This document shows positions 18,382 to 30,180 of a stretch of 64,000 bases of DNA, piece after piece (within the stretch, counting starts at the first letter, position 1; each line of letters begins with the position of its first letter). The notes beneath the pieces are model-generated. The model ran no database searches. It worked only from the letters and a program-made list of their open reading frames with translations, and was not told the DNA's origin. The stretch is taken from NCBI RefSeq assembly GCF_002632615.1, contig NZ_NITZ01000013.1, positions 1 through 64,000 on the forward strand, in the 5' to 3' direction. Origin of the DNA: Xenorhabdus miraniensis (lineage in GTDB: Bacteria; Pseudomonadota; Gammaproteobacteria; Enterobacterales; Enterobacteriaceae). The translations under genes and the position numbers were made by a program.

Positions 18382-20964
18382 ATGCAAGAACAATATCGTC
18401 CAGAAGACATAGAACAACAAGTCCAGCTTCATTGGCAAGAGAAGCAAACGTTCAAAGTGACAGAAGACAACAGCAAAGAAAAATACTATTGCCTGTCTAT
18501 GCTACCTTACCCTTCTGGTCGACTACATATGGGCCATGTCCGTAATTACACTATTGGTGATGTAATTTCCCGCTATCAACGCATGCTAGGTAAAAATGTG
18601 TTGCAACCAATCGGTTGGGATGCTTTCGGCCTGCCGGCTGAAGGGGCTGCGGTTAAAAATAACACCTCCCCTGCTCCGTGGACTTATTCCAATATCGAAT
18701 ACATGAAAAGCCAGTTGAAAACACTGGGTTTTGGTTATGACTGGGATCGTGAAGTAACGACCTGTACACCAGAATACTATCGCTGGGAACAGTGGTTCTT
18801 CACTAAGTTGTACGAAAAAGGTTTGGTATACAAAAAAACCTCCGCTGTTAACTGGTGTCCACATGACCTGACCGTTCTGGCTAATGAGCAAGTTATTGAT
18901 GGCTGCTGCTGGCGTTGTGATACCCGAGTGGAACGCAAAGAGATCCCACAATGGTTCATCAAGATCACTGATTATGCGGAAGAATTACTGAACGATCTGG
19001 ATAAATTGGAAGATTGGCCTGAACAGGTCAAGACTATGCAACGTAACTGGATTGGTCGTTCTGAAGGTGTCGAAATCACTTTTAATGTTGCTGATAGCCA
19101 AGAAAAACTCACCGTTTATACCACTCGTCCAGATACTTTCATGGGTGCAACCTATGTTGCTGTCGCAGCAGGCCATCCTCTGGCAAAACAAGCGGCGGAA
19201 AATAATCCGGCACTGACAGAATTCATCAACGAATGCCGTAATACCAAAGTTGCCGAAGCAGATATGGCAACCATGGAGAAAAAAGGCATGCCAACAGGCA
19301 TGTTCGTTGTTCATCCATTGACCAATGAAAAAATAGCTATTTGGGTCGCTAACTTTGTCCTGATGGAATACGGCACTGGCGCTGTTATGGCAGTTCCTGC
19401 CCATGATCAACGTGATTGGGAGTTTGCTACTAAGTACAACCTGCCAATGAAAGTCGTTATTCTGGATAACGACGGCAACGAACCCAATATTCAGGATGCA
19501 GCCGCTACAGACAAAAATGCACTGGTCAATTCCGGTGAATTCAGCGGGCTGAATAATGAAGAAGGTTTCAATGCCATTGCAGACAAACTGGTTGCAATGG
19601 GCGTCGGCCAGCGTAAGGTCAATTACCGCCTGCGCGACTGGGGTGTTTCCCGTCAGCGTTACTGGGGTGCTCCAATTCCAATGGCAACACTAGAAGATGG
19701 AACCGTGGTTCCTGTTCCAGAAGATCAGTTGCCAGTGATCCTGCCGGAAGATGTTGTAATGGATGGCATCACCAGCCCACTCAAGGCGGATCCAGAATGG
19801 GCAAAAACGACCATCAACGGTCAATCTGCTCTGCTTGAGACGGATACCTTTGATACCTTCATGGAATCTTCATGGTATTACGCGCGTTATACCTGCCCGG
19901 ATCATGACAAAGGCATGTTAGACCCGGCTGCGGCCAACTACTGGTTGCCAGTGGATCAATACATCGGTGGTATTGAACACGCTATCATGCACCTGATGTA
20001 CTTCCGCTTCTTTCACAAACTGATGCGCGATGCTGGCCTGGTTAATTCTGATGAACCCGCCAAACGCCTGCTGTGCCAAGGCATGGTTCTGGCCGATGCT
20101 TTCTATTACACCGGCAACAGTGGCGAAAAAGTCTGGGTATCTCCGGCTGACGCTATTGTTGAGCGTGATGAGAAAGGGCGCATTATTAAAGCAACGGATA
20201 AAGACGGCCATGAACTGGTTTATACCGGCATGAGCAAAATGTCGAAATCCAAGAACAACGGTATCGATCCACAAACGATGGTCGATAAATACGGTGCTGA
20301 TACTGTTCGCTTGTTCATGATGTTCGCTGCACCACCAGAACTGACTCTGGAATGGCAGGAATCTGGTGTAGAAGGCGCTAATCGCTTCCTTAAACGTGTT
20401 TGGCGTCTGGTTTATGAACACAGCAATAAAGGGGCAACCCAGCCGCTGGATATCAATAGCCTGACTGCGGAGCAAAAAGATCTGCGCCGTGATCTCCATA
20501 AAACCATTGCGAAAGTCACCGATGATATTGGCCGTCGTCAGGCATTCAATACCGCCGTTGCTGCAATTATGGAGCTGATGAACAAACTGACACGTGCTCC
20601 ACAGGAAACTGAGCAGGATCGCGCTCTTATGCAAGAAGCACTGACTACAGTGGTACGTATGCTTTCGCCTATTACTCCACATGCTTGTTTCGTAATGTGG
20701 AAAGAACTTGGCAATGAAAATGACATTGATGTTGCTGAATGGCCGCAAGCAGATGAGCAAGCAATGGTGGACGATACCAAGCTGGTAATCATTCAGATTA
20801 ATGGTAAAGTTCGTGGCCGAATTACTGTACCGGCAGATGCAACAAAAGAGTATGTCCAAGAAATGGCGACGCAAGAATACAGTGTGACGAAATATCTTGA
20901 AGGCGTCAGTATTCGCAAGGTCATCTATGTGCCAGGTAAATTACTGAACCTGGTCGTTGGTTGA
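18382..20964 (+). CDS. leuS: Leucyl-tRNA synthetase
   Basis: Class I synthetase charging tRNA-Leu; 860 residues, the E. coli length. The HIGH-type motif is HMGH at residues 49-52 and KMSKS is at 619-623. Between them lies the CP1 editing domain ([21 protein letters not shown]) that hydrolyses mischarged tRNA. A zinc-binding insert with [13 protein letters not shown] and CCWRC is visible near residues 155-180. It starts a long run with lptE and holA 18 bp and then 4 bp (overlap) apart. Confidence 0.98.
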   Translation: MQEQYRPEDIEQQVQLHWQEKQTFKVTEDNSKEKYYCLSMLPYPSGRLHMGHVRNYTIGDVISRYQRMLGKNVLQPIGWDAFGLPAEGAAVKNNTSPAPWTYSNIEYMKSQLKTLGFGYDWDREVTTCTPEYYRWEQWFFTKLYEKGLVYKKTSAVNWCPHDLTVLANEQVIDGCCWRCDTRVERKEIPQWFIKITDYAEELLNDLDKLEDWPEQVKTMQRNWIGRSEGVEITFNVADSQEKLTVYTTRPDTFMGATYVAVAAGHPLAKQAAENNPALTEFINECRNTKVAEADMATMEKKGMPTGMFVVHPLTNEKIAIWVANFVLMEYGTGAVMAVPAHDQRDWEFATKYNLPMKVVILDNDGNEPNIQDAAATDKNALVNSGEFSGLNNEEGFNAIADKLVAMGVGQRKVNYRLRDWGVSRQRYWGAPIPMATLEDGTVVPVPEDQLPVILPEDVVMDGITSPLKADPEWAKTTINGQSALLETDTFDTFMESSWYYARYTCPDHDKGMLDPAAANYWLPVDQYIGGIEHAIMHLMYFRFFHKLMRDAGLVNSDEPAKRLLCQGMVLADAFYYTGNSGEKVWVSPADAIVERDEKGRIIKATDKDGHELVYTGMSKMSKSKNNGIDPQTMVDKYGADTVRLFMMFAAPPELTLEWQESGVEGANRFLKRVWRLVYEHSNKGATQPLDINSLTAEQKDLRRDLHKTIAKVTDDIGRRQAFNTAVAAIMELMNKLTRAPQETEQDRALMQEALTTVVRMLSPITPHACFVMWKELGNENDIDVAEWPQADEQAMVDDTKLVIIQINGKVRGRITVPADATKEYVQEMATQEYSVTKYLEGVSIRKVIYVPGKLLNLVVG

Positions 20965-20982
20965 TAACAGGAGACCACTGTT

Positions 20983-21570
20983 GTGGGAAAAAATGTAGTG
21001 GAAAGAAGTGTGGTAGGAAATAATCTGCGGCATCGTATTTTCACGTTGTTGCTCGGGTTAGCGGTGTTGGTCACCGCTGGCTGCGGTTTTCACCTTCGCG
21101 GCACAACGCAAGTACCAAAAGAGCTTCAAACATTACAATTAAGTTCAGGGGACCCTTACGGGCCTCTGGCACGCTCGGTGCGCCAGCAACTTCGCCTGAA
21201 CGATGTCAAAATTATTGAACATGGCGATGCTTCAGTACCTATCCTGAAACTTTTGGGTTCTAATGAAAACAAAGAGACTGTTTCAGTCTTTCAGGATGGT
21301 AAAGCAGCCGAACGCCAATTAATTCTGTATGTTGATGCTCAAGTTCTGATGCCAGATGGCAGCATCTATCCATTGCAAGCAAGGGTCGATCGCTCTTTCT
21401 TCGATAACCCACTGGAAGCACTGGCAAAAGATGCAGAAAATGAATTGGTTCAACAGGAAATGCGCGAACAGGCTGCCCATCAGCTTATGCGCCAACTATT
21501 AACTGTTCATAGCGCAGAACTTCTGAAAGCTGAAGAAAAACAGAAAGCTGCGACTACACAGAAACAATGA
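20983..21570 (+). CDS. lptE: LPS-assembly lipoprotein LptE
   Basis: Outer-membrane lipoprotein that plugs and assembles LptD for LPS export. The signal peptide ends in lipobox LVTAGC with the acylated cysteine at residue 34; the N-region before the hydrophobic core is longer than in E. coli (about 18 extra residues) if GTG 20983 is used. GTG 20983 sits nine bases after AGGAG, which supports it. The product of 195 residues has the usual [15 protein letters not shown] region. Overlaps holA by 4 bp. Confidence 0.93.
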   Translation: MGKNVVERSVVGNNLRHRIFTLLLGLAVLVTAGCGFHLRGTTQVPKELQTLQLSSGDPYGPLARSVRQQLRLNDVKIIEHGDASVPILKLLGSNENKETVSVFQDGKAAERQLILYVDAQVLMPDGSIYPLQARVDRSFFDNPLEALAKDAENELVQQEMREQAAHQLMRQLLTVHSAELLKAEEKQKAATTQKQ

Positions 21571-22598
21571 TCCGACTTTATCCTGAACAACTTCTTTCGC
21601 AGCTCAATGAAGAGCTGCGAAGCTGCTATCTGCTATGGGGCAATGAGCCATTACTATTACAGGAAAGTCAGGACAGTATCCGCAGAATGGCTGAACAACA
21701 TGGCTTTATGGAGCATTTCACCTTCGCGTTGGATAACCATACCGATTGGGATGAAATCTTCAGTCTGTGTCAGTCACTGAGCCTGTTTACCAGCCGTCAA
21801 TCACTCATCCTGTTACTACCGGAAAATGGCCCGAATGCCTCAATGGCAGAACGACTCGTCAAGCTGTCAGAGTTACTGCATTCAGATATCCTGCTGATAT
21901 TGCGTGGCCATAAGCTCACTAAAGCGCAGGAAAATAGCCAGTGGTTCAAGTCAATTGGGCAAAATGGCGTATACGTCAGTTGCCTGACTCCAGAGCAAAA
22001 TCGTCTGCCTCAATGGGTGGCTCAACGTGCTAAAAACATGGGGCTATCACTGGAAGATGAAGCTAACCAGCTATTGTGCTATTGCTATGAAGGGAACTTG
22101 TTAGCACTGGCTCAGGCATTGGAACGCCTTTCCCTGCTCCATCCCGATAATCGGCTGACATTGTTTCGCGTTGAAGAAGCTGTCAACGATGCTGCTCATT
22201 TTTCTCCCTATCATTGGGTTGATGCTTTACTGGCAGGAAAAATAAAACGGGCATGGCATGTACTGAAACAACTCCGGCAAGAAGATACCGAAGCTGTCAT
22301 CCTGCTTCGTACTATACAGCGGGAACTCATGCTGCTGTTAATACTTAAACGCCAAAGTAAAACAGTTCCTTTGAAGACATTATTTGATCAGCACAAAGTT
22401 TGGCAAAATCGCCGGCCATTGTTAACCGCCGCGTTACAACGTCTGTCAAAACAAGACCTGCAATCCGCCATACATTTATTGACCCAGATGGAACTGCGTG
22501 TCAAACAGGATTATAGCCAATCCATTTGGGCTGACCTGGAAACGCTTTCCATGCTGTTATGCGGAAAACCATTACCAGAGAGCTTGCTGAATGCTTGA
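21567..22598 (+). CDS. holA: DNA polymerase III subunit delta
   Basis: Clamp-loader delta subunit, which opens the beta sliding clamp. The 343-residue product (E. coli 343) begins [18 protein letters not shown] and has the AAA+-like N-terminal fold and conserved [10 protein letters not shown], where delta contacts the clamp-loading machinery. Starts within the end of lptE and overlaps nadD by 8 bp. Confidence 0.95.
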   Translation: MIRLYPEQLLSQLNEELRSCYLLWGNEPLLLQESQDSIRRMAEQHGFMEHFTFALDNHTDWDEIFSLCQSLSLFTSRQSLILLLPENGPNASMAERLVKLSELLHSDILLILRGHKLTKAQENSQWFKSIGQNGVYVSCLTPEQNRLPQWVAQRAKNMGLSLEDEANQLLCYCYEGNLLALAQALERLSLLHPDNRLTLFRVEEAVNDAAHFSPYHWVDALLAGKIKRAWHVLKQLRQEDTEAVILLRTIQRELMLLLILKRQSKTVPLKTLFDQHKVWQNRRPLLTAALQRLSKQDLQSAIHLLTQMELRVKQDYSQSIWADLETLSMLLCGKPLPESLLNA

Positions 22599-23304
22599 TT
22601 CCATTGACCCAATAAATACTGATCCAATAAATACCATCGATTCAAAAATCGATACAGGTGCCCCGATTATTCAGGCACTGTTTGGAGGCACTTTCGATCC
22701 TATCCATTATGGTCATTTGCGCCCTGTGGAAGCATTGGCACAGTTAGTGGGACTCAATCAGGTGATTTTATTGCCTAATCACGTTCCACCACATCGTCCT
22801 CAGCCAGAGGCGAGTGCTCAACAACGGCTGGAAATGGTTCGTCTGGCTGTACAGGATAATCCGTTGTTTACTGTGGATACTCGTGAACTGGAGCGACAAA
22901 CACCATCTTACACAGTGGAAACATTGAAGTCTTTTCGTCAAGAAGCGGGTGAGGAACGCCCGTTGGCATTTATTATCGGGCAGGACTCATTACAAACTAT
23001 TCATACATGGTATAAATGGGAAGAATTGCTCGATATCTGCCATCTGTTGGTCTGTTCCCGTCCGGGTTATCAGAAGCAATTATCAAGCCCTGAAATGCAA
23101 CAATGGCTAGAAAACCACCAAATTGATACTCCATTTCCACTGAGTCAAAAACCACACGGTTATATTTATTTAGCCGCGACTCCGCTATTAAACATTTCGG
23201 CGACAGACATTCGCCAACGTCACCAACAAGGTCTAAGTTGTGATGATCTGCTCCCCCCATCGATACAAAATTATATCGATTCATGGGGACTATATAAGCA
23301 ATAG
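22591..23304 (+). CDS. nadD: Nicotinate-mononucleotide adenylyltransferase
   Basis: Makes deamido-NAD from NaMN and ATP. The nucleotidyltransferase motif [14 protein letters not shown] starts near residue 31, and the second motif ISATDIRQR is near the C-terminus. The 237-residue product has an N-terminal extension of about 22 residues, rich in Asp/Ile/Asn, compared with E. coli (213). The extension is encoded by short repeats (ATTGACCCAATAAATAC and GATCCAATAAATAC) and overlaps holA. No shorter ATG precedes the motif, so the extension may be real. E. coli has cobC between nadD and rsfS; here it is absent. Confidence 0.93.
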   Translation: MLDSIDPINTDPINTIDSKIDTGAPIIQALFGGTFDPIHYGHLRPVEALAQLVGLNQVILLPNHVPPHRPQPEASAQQRLEMVRLAVQDNPLFTVDTRELERQTPSYTVETLKSFRQEAGEERPLAFIIGQDSLQTIHTWYKWEELLDICHLLVCSRPGYQKQLSSPEMQQWLENHQIDTPFPLSQKPHGYIYLAATPLLNISATDIRQRHQQGLSCDDLLPPSIQNYIDSWGLYKQ

Positions 23305-23419
23305 ATAAGCAATAGCGAAATCATACAGCGAATTGCCGCCAAGTTGCTTACTTTTACAGAGATTGGCATGCTATTATTCTGCGTTACTCAACCAATTTTA
23401 TAAAATAAAGGTGATCCTT

Positions 23420-23737
23420 TTGCAAGGCACAGAACTACAACAATTTGTTATTGATAAACTTGAAGATTCCAAAGCACAGGATATTGTTTCTATAGACGTT
23501 CGTGGAAAATCCAGCATTACTGATTGCATGGTTATCTGCACCGGAACATCAAACCGTCATCTGATGTCTGTGGCAGATAATCTCGTCGATGACTGCCGCG
23601 AAGCTGGCATCATGCCTCTGGGTGTTGAAGGGCAAGGGATTTCCGACTGGATAGTCGTGGATCTCGGCGAAATTATGGTTCATGTCATGCAAGAAGACAG
23701 CCGTCGCATGTATGAACTGGAAAAACTCTGGAGTTGA
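23420..23737 (+). CDS. rsfS: Ribosomal silencing factor RsfS
   Basis: Binds ribosomal protein uL14 and blocks subunit joining under starvation. With the TTG start at 23420, seven bases after AAGG, the product is 105 residues, exactly the E. coli length, beginning [16 protein letters not shown] and containing [18 protein letters not shown] and [18 protein letters not shown]. The frame is open upstream to 23333, but that adds non-homologous residues. Its stop overlaps the possible TTG start of rlmH at 23734. Confidence 0.95.
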   Translation: MQGTELQQFVIDKLEDSKAQDIVSIDVRGKSSITDCMVICTGTSNRHLMSVADNLVDDCREAGIMPLGVEGQGISDWIVVDLGEIMVHVMQEDSRRMYELEKLWS

Positions 23738-23739
23738 GT

Positions 23740-24210
23740 TTGAAGTTACAACTGATCGCTGTAGGAACAAAGATGCCGGACTGGGTACAGACCGGCTTCA
23801 TGGATTACTTGAATCGTTTTCCCAAGGATATGCCTTTTGAACTGATTGAAGTTCCAGCGGGAAAACGCGGCAAAAACGCAGACATCAAGCGCATTCTGGA
23901 AAAGGAAGGCGAACAGATGTTAGCTGCTGTTGGTAAAGGCAATCGCATTGTAACTCTGGATATCCCTGGCTCTCGTTGGGACACACCTCAATTGGCGCAA
24001 CAGCTTGACCGCTGGAAACTGGATGGCAGGAATGTCAGTTTACTGATTGGTGGCCCCGAAGGTTTGTCTCCGGCCTGTAAGGCAGCCGCGGAACAAAGTT
24101 GGTCACTTTCTCCCCTGACTATGCCACACCCCCTCGTGCGGGTTCTGGTTGCAGAGAGCCTTTACCGAGCATGGAGCATCACAACTAATCACCCTTATCA
24201 TCGGGAATAA
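23740..24210 (+). CDS. rlmH: 23S rRNA pseudouridine-1915 N3-methyltransferase
   Basis: SPOUT-class enzyme methylating m3-Psi1915 in 23S rRNA. The SAM-binding trefoil knot carries [12 protein letters not shown] and [13 protein letters not shown] sequence ([18 protein letters not shown]) at the C-terminus. TTG 23740 gives 156 residues (E. coli 155) and aligns with the MKLQL start; TTG 23734 would add two residues. Conserved partner of rsfS and upstream of mrdA. Confidence 0.95.
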   Translation: MKLQLIAVGTKMPDWVQTGFMDYLNRFPKDMPFELIEVPAGKRGKNADIKRILEKEGEQMLAAVGKGNRIVTLDIPGSRWDTPQLAQQLDRWKLDGRNVSLLIGGPEGLSPACKAAAEQSWSLSPLTMPHPLVRVLVAESLYRAWSITTNHPYHRE

Positions 24211-24246
24211 ATTGGGTAATCTATCACTGTGAATTCTGGCAATGGG

Positions 24247-26172
24247 ATGAAGAAGAAACGAACTCCTTTTCGTGATCATTCGGCTGAATCAGCCCTATTC
24301 ATACGCCGCGCACTTGTGGCGTTTATAGGTATTATTATTTTAACCGGCATTTTGATTGCTAATCTTTATAATCTCCAGATCACACGCCACGAAGATTACC
24401 AAACCCGTTCAAATGGGAACCGCATTAAGCTTGTTCCCATCGCTCCAAGTCGTGGGATCATTTATGACCGCAACGGCACACCATTAGCAACTAACCGGAC
24501 CATTTACCAGTTAGAGATTGTGCCACAGAAAGTCACTGACCTTGACAAGACATTAGAAGAATTACGTTCTGTTGTTGGCCTCACTGATGAAGATATCGAA
24601 ACCTTCAAAAAAGAACGTCAACGCGCACGTCGCTTTACTTCAATTCCACTGAAAACACCACTGGATCAGGTTCAGGTGGCGCGGTTTTCTGTCAACCAAT
24701 ACCGTTTTACGGGGTTAGAAATTAAGGGATACCAGCGCCGTTATTATCCTTACGACTCTGCCCTAACCCATGTAATCGGCTATGTTGCTAAAATAAACGA
24801 TAAAGATGTAGAGCGGCTCGATAAAGAGGGGATTTTGCCTGACTACGCTGCCAGTCATGATATCGGCAAGCTGGGTATTGAGCGTTATTATGAATCTATT
24901 CTGCATGGCAAACCCGGCTACGAAGAAGTGGAAGTTAACAATCGTGGCAGAGTCATTCGCCAACTGCACGAACAACCTCCACAGGCAGGCAAGGATATTT
25001 ATCTGTCAATCGATTTGGAGCTGCAAACTTACATCGAAAAGATACTGACAACCAGCCGTGCAGGTGTTGTTGTTACCGATCCTCGTACTGGGGAGGTTTT
25101 AGCTATGGTATCCAACCCAAGCTACAATCCAAATATGTTTGTTGATGGCATATCGGGCAAAGAGTATAAAACCCTGCTAAACAATCCCAATCGCCCGTTA
25201 ATTAACCGTGCAACGCAAGGGGCTTATCCACCCGCATCGACGGTAAAACCTTTTATTGCTGTCGCCGCTCTTAGCAGTGATGTCATTACAAAAAACACCA
25301 CGATAAACGATCCGGGTTGGTGGCAGTTGCCGGGCTCAGATCAGCGTTACCGTGACTGGAAACGTTGGGGACATGGCAAATTGAATGTTCATAAATCGAT
25401 TGTTGAATCAGCGGATACTTTTTTCTATCAAGTTGCTTACGATATGGGCATTGATAGGTTATCTGAATGGATGACAAAATTTGGTTATGGTCAATTTACG
25501 GGCATTGATTTGAAAGAAGAAAACCCGGGCAATATGCCTACCCGTGAATGGAAACTCAAACGCTACAAAAAACCGTGGTATCAAGGCGATACCATTTCTG
25601 TTGGCATCGGTCAGGGATACTGGACTGCAACGCCAATGCAGATGGTAAAAGCCCTAATGACATTGATCAATGATGGAAAAATTAAGACCCCACATTTCTT
25701 GATAAGCACTCGCGTAAATGGAGAAATGCAACCTTATCAACCTCCAGCCAGCGAGCAAATTGGGGATATTCATTCTGGGTACTGGGAAATTGCCAAAGAT
25801 GGCATGTATGGCGTTGCCAATGCTCCAAATGGTACTGCCCGCAGAGTCTTTGCTGGCACACCATACAAAGCCGCAGCTAAATCAGGTACAGCCCAGGTTT
25901 TCAGTTATGAAACTTATAATGCAAGCAAACTTGCTGAACATCTACGTGATCATAAGCTGATGATTGCCTTTGCGCCTTATGACAACCCAACCGTTGCCAT
26001 TTCCATCATTCTGGAAAATGGTGGTTCAGGGCCATCCGTCGGCACTATCGTCCGCCAAATTCTGGATCATATCTTGCTCAAGGATAACAACACTGCCTCT
26101 CCTGACGCAGCCGCAGCGACGACAGGAGTTCAGCCTCCCAGAACACAAGCTACCAGAACACAAGCTAATTGA
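24247..26172 (+). CDS. mrdA: Penicillin-binding protein 2 (peptidoglycan transpeptidase)
   Basis: Class B PBP that crosslinks peptidoglycan during rod elongation, working with RodA. One N-terminal membrane helix (about residues 15-40), a PBP dimer domain and a transpeptidase domain with active-site serine at residue 331 (STVK), SADTFF (SxD) and KSGTAQ. It has 641 residues from ATG 24247, the start matching E. coli MK...FRDxxAESALF; a GTG six codons upstream is also possible. The C-terminal tail is Ala/Thr/Gln-rich with a TRTQA repeat. Followed 8 bp later by mrdB. Confidence 0.96.
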   Translation: MKKKRTPFRDHSAESALFIRRALVAFIGIIILTGILIANLYNLQITRHEDYQTRSNGNRIKLVPIAPSRGIIYDRNGTPLATNRTIYQLEIVPQKVTDLDKTLEELRSVVGLTDEDIETFKKERQRARRFTSIPLKTPLDQVQVARFSVNQYRFTGLEIKGYQRRYYPYDSALTHVIGYVAKINDKDVERLDKEGILPDYAASHDIGKLGIERYYESILHGKPGYEEVEVNNRGRVIRQLHEQPPQAGKDIYLSIDLELQTYIEKILTTSRAGVVVTDPRTGEVLAMVSNPSYNPNMFVDGISGKEYKTLLNNPNRPLINRATQGAYPPASTVKPFIAVAALSSDVITKNTTINDPGWWQLPGSDQRYRDWKRWGHGKLNVHKSIVESADTFFYQVAYDMGIDRLSEWMTKFGYGQFTGIDLKEENPGNMPTREWKLKRYKKPWYQGDTISVGIGQGYWTATPMQMVKALMTLINDGKIKTPHFLISTRVNGEMQPYQPPASEQIGDIHSGYWEIAKDGMYGVANAPNGTARRVFAGTPYKAAAKSGTAQVFSYETYNASKLAEHLRDHKLMIAFAPYDNPTVAISIILENGGSGPSVGTIVRQILDHILLKDNNTASPDAAAATTGVQPPRTQATRTQAN

Positions 26173-26180
26173 GTAAAGCC

Positions 26181-27293
26181 ATGACAGAATCTCAAAACAA
26201 GGTTCCTTTCTGGACCCGAATACATATAGATATTCCACTGCTACTGTGCATTCTGGCATTACTGGCCTACAGCCTTTTCATTATGTGGAGTGCCAGTGGA
26301 CAAGACATTGATATGATGGAACGCAAAGTCGGGCAAGTTATTATGGGGTTCATAGTGATGATCGTCTTGGCTCAAGTGCCTCCACGCTTATATGAAAATT
26401 GGGCCCCTTACCTCTACATTGTGTGCGTCATCCTGCTGATTTTAGTTGATGTTTTTGGGCAGATTAGTAAAGGAGCACAACGCTGGCTAGACTTGGGTAT
26501 TGTGCGCTTCCAGCCATCAGAAATTGCCAAAATCGCGGTTCCTCTGATGGTGGCTCGTTTTATGAACCGTGACCTTTGCCCACCGTCCCTGAAAAACACG
26601 GGCATCGCACTATTCCTGACTTTTCTGCCCACCCTTCTGGTGGCAGCACAACCGGATCTGGGAACTTCCATTCTGGTTGCAGCCTCTGGCATATTTATTC
26701 TGTTTCTGGCAGGAATGAATTGGAAATTAATTAGCATTGCGGTTTTACTGATTGCCTGTTTCATTCCAATATTGTGGTTCTTCCTAATGCACGATTATCA
26801 GCGCGACCGCGTTATGATGCTGCTGGATCCTGAAAGTGATCCACTGGGAAAAGGCTATCACATCATCCAATCCAAGATAGCCATCGGCTCAGGCGGTTTA
26901 TTCGGAAAAGGTTGGTTGCAAGGCACACAGTCACAACTTGAATTTCTTCCCGAACGACACACTGACTTTATTTTTGCCGTCTTGTCGGAAGAATTGGGAC
27001 TAGTAGGCGTTCTTGTTTTGCTCGGACTCTACCTGATGGTCATTATGCGCGGCTTGTTTATTGCAGCCAAAGCACAAAATACTTTCGGCCGTGTGATGGC
27101 CGGGGGATTGATACTTATTTTATTTGTTTATGTCTTCGTTAATATTGGCATGGTAAGCGGCATCCTACCCGTGGTCGGCGTCCCTCTGCCTCTAATTAGT
27201 TACGGAGGTTCAGCATTGATTGTCTTAATGGCAGGATTCGGCATTATCATGTCGATACATACACATCGTAAATTATTGTCCAAAAGTTTATGA
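26181..27293 (+). CDS. mrdB: Rod-shape peptidoglycan glycosyltransferase RodA
   Basis: SEDS-family polytopic membrane protein that polymerises lipid II in the elongasome with PBP2. The 370-residue sequence contains the SEDS motifs [24 protein letters not shown], the large loop with [19 protein letters not shown] including the catalytic Asp, and [15 protein letters not shown] 26181 is preferred over an upstream TTG because it aligns with the E. coli start. In one operon with mrdA and rlpA. Confidence 0.97.
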   Translation: MTESQNKVPFWTRIHIDIPLLLCILALLAYSLFIMWSASGQDIDMMERKVGQVIMGFIVMIVLAQVPPRLYENWAPYLYIVCVILLILVDVFGQISKGAQRWLDLGIVRFQPSEIAKIAVPLMVARFMNRDLCPPSLKNTGIALFLTFLPTLLVAAQPDLGTSILVAASGIFILFLAGMNWKLISIAVLLIACFIPILWFFLMHDYQRDRVMMLLDPESDPLGKGYHIIQSKIAIGSGGLFGKGWLQGTQSQLEFLPERHTDFIFAVLSEELGLVGVLVLLGLYLMVIMRGLFIAAKAQNTFGRVMAGGLILILFVYVFVNIGMVSGILPVVGVPLPLISYGGSALIVLMAGFGIIMSIHTHRKLLSKSL

Positions 27294-27305
27294 GGAAGCA
27301 GTTTC

Positions 27306-28301
27306 ATGCGTCAACAATGGCTTATACTTAGCATCCTAGCGGTACTGATATCAGGCTGTACAACAACAGATACTAACCGGGCATCTTCCCTTCCCCCTGT
27401 CCCAACCCGTGATGTTTTGGGTGCTGAGCCTCAATATGAGCCTTATTATCCAAGCGCCAATCAGGATTATCAGAAGGATGGGCAAACGTATCGCATCGTG
27501 CAAGATCCGGCTAATTTCAGCCAAACAGGTTATGCCAGTTGGTTTGGCGAAGAATCCAATGGAAAGATGACCGCAATTGGTGAACGAGCCAGCCCTTATT
27601 CTTTAACGGCTGCCCATCCGACGTTGCCTATCCCAAGCTATGTGCGTGTCACCAATTTAAGCAATGGACGCATGATGATTGTCAGGATTAATGATCGAGG
27701 ACCTTACAATAAGCCGGGAAAAATCATTGAATTATCACGTGCAGCAGCAGAGCGATTAAACTTGATGCCGCAAAGCAAAGTAAAACTGGATGGCATTCAA
27801 GTTGCACCTGATGGTTCACTCTCTGGTTTAGGCACTGAGGGGGCAACGATTGTCAAACAGAGCTATGCCTTACCTGAAAGACCCAATATTGGTTCTCAGT
27901 CATTTATCAAAGTTCCCATGATAAGCGACTCCACATCACAGAATACGGTGGAACCATCGGCTGTTGAACAAAATCCTTCTGGTGGCACAGAAAGCCAGCC
28001 TGTTACTCCACCAGCGACAACACCATCGGATTCGAAAGAATCTTCTAGTCCTAAAACCCTGCCTGATTCAGTATCGGCAGGTAATTATATGGTGCAAGTA
28101 GGTGCTGTCAGCGCTGAGCAAAAAGCTAAAGAATGGCAACAATCTTTGAGTCAGCGTTTTAACGTGCAAGGCCGTACCACCCAATTTGGCAATGTCTATC
28201 GCGTTCAATTGGGGCCGCTTAACAGCCGCCAGCAAGCCTTGGAATTACAAAAAAAACTAATGGATCAAATACATCAATCCTCTTTTATTGTTGCGCCCTG
28301 A
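27306..28301 (+). CDS. rlpA: Septal-ring lytic transglycosylase lipoprotein RlpA
   Basis: Outer-membrane lipoprotein with a double-psi beta-barrel (about residues 75-170, TGYASWFGEESNGKMTAIGE ... INDRGPY) and a C-terminal SPOR domain (about 255-331, NYMVQVGAVSAEQKAKEW) that targets denuded peptidoglycan at the septum. The lipobox is LISGC with Cys18. A low-complexity Ser/Pro/Thr linker separates the domains. Sits 12 bp after mrdB in the conserved mrdAB-rlpA-dacA order. Confidence 0.94.
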   Translation: MRQQWLILSILAVLISGCTTTDTNRASSLPPVPTRDVLGAEPQYEPYYPSANQDYQKDGQTYRIVQDPANFSQTGYASWFGEESNGKMTAIGERASPYSLTAAHPTLPIPSYVRVTNLSNGRMMIVRINDRGPYNKPGKIIELSRAAAERLNLMPQSKVKLDGIQVAPDGSLSGLGTEGATIVKQSYALPERPNIGSQSFIKVPMISDSTSQNTVEPSAVEQNPSGGTESQPVTPPATTPSDSKESSSPKTLPDSVSAGNYMVQVGAVSAEQKAKEWQQSLSQRFNVQGRTTQFGNVYRVQLGPLNSRQQALELQKKLMDQIHQSSFIVAP

Positions 28302-28306
28302 TCCGT

Positions 28307-28385
28307 TATACCCATTTTGCTATACCACCCATTAAAGGATGAGCCCGGCCAATAAAGCGGCAATTTGAAAGACGATGGGTGTATA
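28307..28385. repeat. Candidate intergenic palindromic repeat
   Basis: A 79-bp segment begins TATACCCAT and ends GATGGGTGTATA, so its ends are imperfect inverted repeats; the interior has GCCCGGCCAATAAAGCGGCA and TTTGAAAGACG. Short dispersed elements with such 'ATACCC(G/A)TC ... CTTTCAA' ends are common between genes in this bacterial group. Its repeat nature cannot be confirmed within one window. Confidence 0.4.
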
Positions 28386-28589
28386 TCAACAGAAATAAAT
28401 GGCATCATTGCCTGCTGGCTGGATTATCTGATTCCTATCAGCAGGCAGATAAAATTGCGGTGAATAAAATACGGGTAAAAAAGTGTAAACCTTCAACTCA
28501 CCCAATTTTGTTTAATGTCAGCTTTTTTTTCATTTGTTATTATGTCACTTATTATCAATCCCTTTCTCACGGATGTTATCTAATCAATC

Positions 28590-29798
28590 ATGAAATATAT
28601 AGTTACTTCCCGTTTTATTAAAAATGCCACTTTAGGCATCGCCTTGGCTACCAGCGTTTCTGCGTTCGCCAACACGGATGATAATTTCAGAACGATGATC
28701 CCCGGTGTTCCCGAACTAGATTCAGAAGCCTATATTCTGATTGATTACAATTCAGGAAAGGTATTAGCTGAAAAAAATGCAGATGTTCGCCGCGATCCCG
28801 CCAGCCTGACCAAAATGATGACCAGTTACGTCATTGGTCAAGCCATCAAATCAGGAAAAATCGGACCAAATGATACCGTTACTGTAGGTAAAGATGCTTG
28901 GGCAACAGGGAACCCGGTATTTAAAGGTTCCTCTTTAATGTTTTTAAAGCCCGGTGACCAGGTCTCTGTTGCCATGCTATCCCGTGGTATCAACCTGCAA
29001 TCCGGCAATGATGCCTGTGTCGCAATGGCGGACTACGTAGCTGGCAGTCAGGATGCGTTTGTCAGCCTGATGAATAAATACGTACAGAGTTTAGGGCTGC
29101 AAAACACGCACTTCCAGACTGTTCATGGTCTGGATGCTAATGGTCAATATAGTTCAGCTCATGATATGGCATTGATTGGAAAAGCGTTAATCCGCGATGT
29201 GCCGGATGAATATGCTATCTATAAGGAAAAAGAATTTACTTACAACAATATTCGCCAGCCTAACCGTAACGGCTTGTTGTGGGATAAAAGTTTAAATGTT
29301 GACGGCATTAAAACAGGCCATACTAGCGGAGCGGGTTATAACCTCGTTGCTTCTGCAACCGAAGGAAATATGCGCCTGATTTCTGCCGTCATGGGTAGCC
29401 CGACGTTCAAAGGGCGTGAAACTGACAGCAAAAAATTACTGACTTGGGGCTTCCGCTTCTTCGAAACAGTTTCACCACTGCAAGTCGGTAAAGAATTTGC
29501 ATCAGAACCGATTTGGTTTGGTGACACTGATAAAGTACAACTGGGCGTTGATAAAGATGTTTACCTGACGATCCCTCGCGGTCGCCTGAAGGATTTGAAA
29601 GCCAGCTACATATTGGATAATACCGAACTGCATGCACCACTCGCCCAAAATCAAGTTGTTGGCACTATTAACTTCCAGCTTGATGGTAAAACCATTGAGC
29701 AGCGCCCATTGGTTGTGATGTATGAAGTGCAAGAAGGCGGCTTTTTCAGCCGTATGATTGACTATATCCGACTGATGTTCCACCACTGGTTTGGTTAA
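28590..29798 (+). CDS. dacA: D-alanyl-D-alanine carboxypeptidase PBP5
   Basis: Trims the terminal D-Ala from peptidoglycan pentapeptides. The 402-residue precursor has a signal peptide ending near AFAN (about residue 28), an active-site SxxK motif at Ser72 (SLTK), SGN in NLQSGNDA and KTG in DGIKTGHTS, followed by the C-terminal beta domain and amphipathic membrane anchor [18 protein letters not shown]. The downstream neighbour ybeD (109 bp) and the anchor sequence favour DacA over DacC/DacD. Confidence 0.97.
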   Translation: MKYIVTSRFIKNATLGIALATSVSAFANTDDNFRTMIPGVPELDSEAYILIDYNSGKVLAEKNADVRRDPASLTKMMTSYVIGQAIKSGKIGPNDTVTVGKDAWATGNPVFKGSSLMFLKPGDQVSVAMLSRGINLQSGNDACVAMADYVAGSQDAFVSLMNKYVQSLGLQNTHFQTVHGLDANGQYSSAHDMALIGKALIRDVPDEYAIYKEKEFTYNNIRQPNRNGLLWDKSLNVDGIKTGHTSGAGYNLVASATEGNMRLISAVMGSPTFKGRETDSKKLLTWGFRFFETVSPLQVGKEFASEPIWFGDTDKVQLGVDKDVYLTIPRGRLKDLKASYILDNTELHAPLAQNQVVGTINFQLDGKTIEQRPLVVMYEVQEGGFFSRMIDYIRLMFHHWFG

Positions 29799-29858
29799 TC
29801 TATTGAAAGTCGGGTATTTAACCCTATATTAATTACATATTGTCAGAAAATTATCACA

Positions 29859-29886
29859 CCACGGCAAATCATTCCTTTTGCCGTGG
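29859..29886 (+). terminator. Hairpin between dacA and ybeD
   Basis: 10-bp perfect stem CCACGGCAAA/TTTGCCGTGG with an 8-base loop, 60 bp after dacA and 20 bp before ybeD. No T tract follows on +, so it may be a weak terminator, an mRNA-stability element or a translational control hairpin. Confidence 0.45.
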
Positions 29887-29906
29887 CAAATACATGAGGA
29901 ACGCCC

Positions 29907-30170
29907 ATGAAAACAAAATTAAATGAACTGCTTGAGTTCCCCTGCTCATTTACCTATAAAGTAATGGGCTTAGCTCAACCTGAGCTGGTGGATCAAGTTG
30001 TTGAAGTAGTTCAGCGCCATGCGCCGGGCGATTACTCTCCAGTCGTAAAACCAAGCAGCAAAGGCAATTACCACTCAGTTTCTATTACTATCAACGCTAC
30101 GCATATTGAGCAAGTTGAAATATTGTATGAAGAATTGGGTAATCTGGAATTAGTGCGCGTTGTGCTGTAA
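29907..30170 (+). CDS. ybeD: UPF0250 family protein YbeD
   Basis: 87-residue cytoplasmic ACT-like protein, nearly identical in length and sequence to E. coli YbeD ([25 protein letters not shown] core, here [18 protein letters not shown]). Its function is not firmly established. In E. coli it immediately precedes lipB; here 16 kb of other genes follow before lipB. GAGGAACGCCC precedes the ATG. Confidence 0.95.
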   Translation: MKTKLNELLEFPCSFTYKVMGLAQPELVDQVVEVVQRHAPGDYSPVVKPSSKGNYHSVSITINATHIEQVEILYEELGNLELVRVVL

Positions 30171-30180
30171 TCGCATCTTT

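Noticed and set aside
19918..20874. A 318-codon minus-strand ORF inside leuS
   Set aside because: It lies wholly antisense to a highly conserved synthetase, and its composition (many His, Cys, Phe) is that of a shadow frame.
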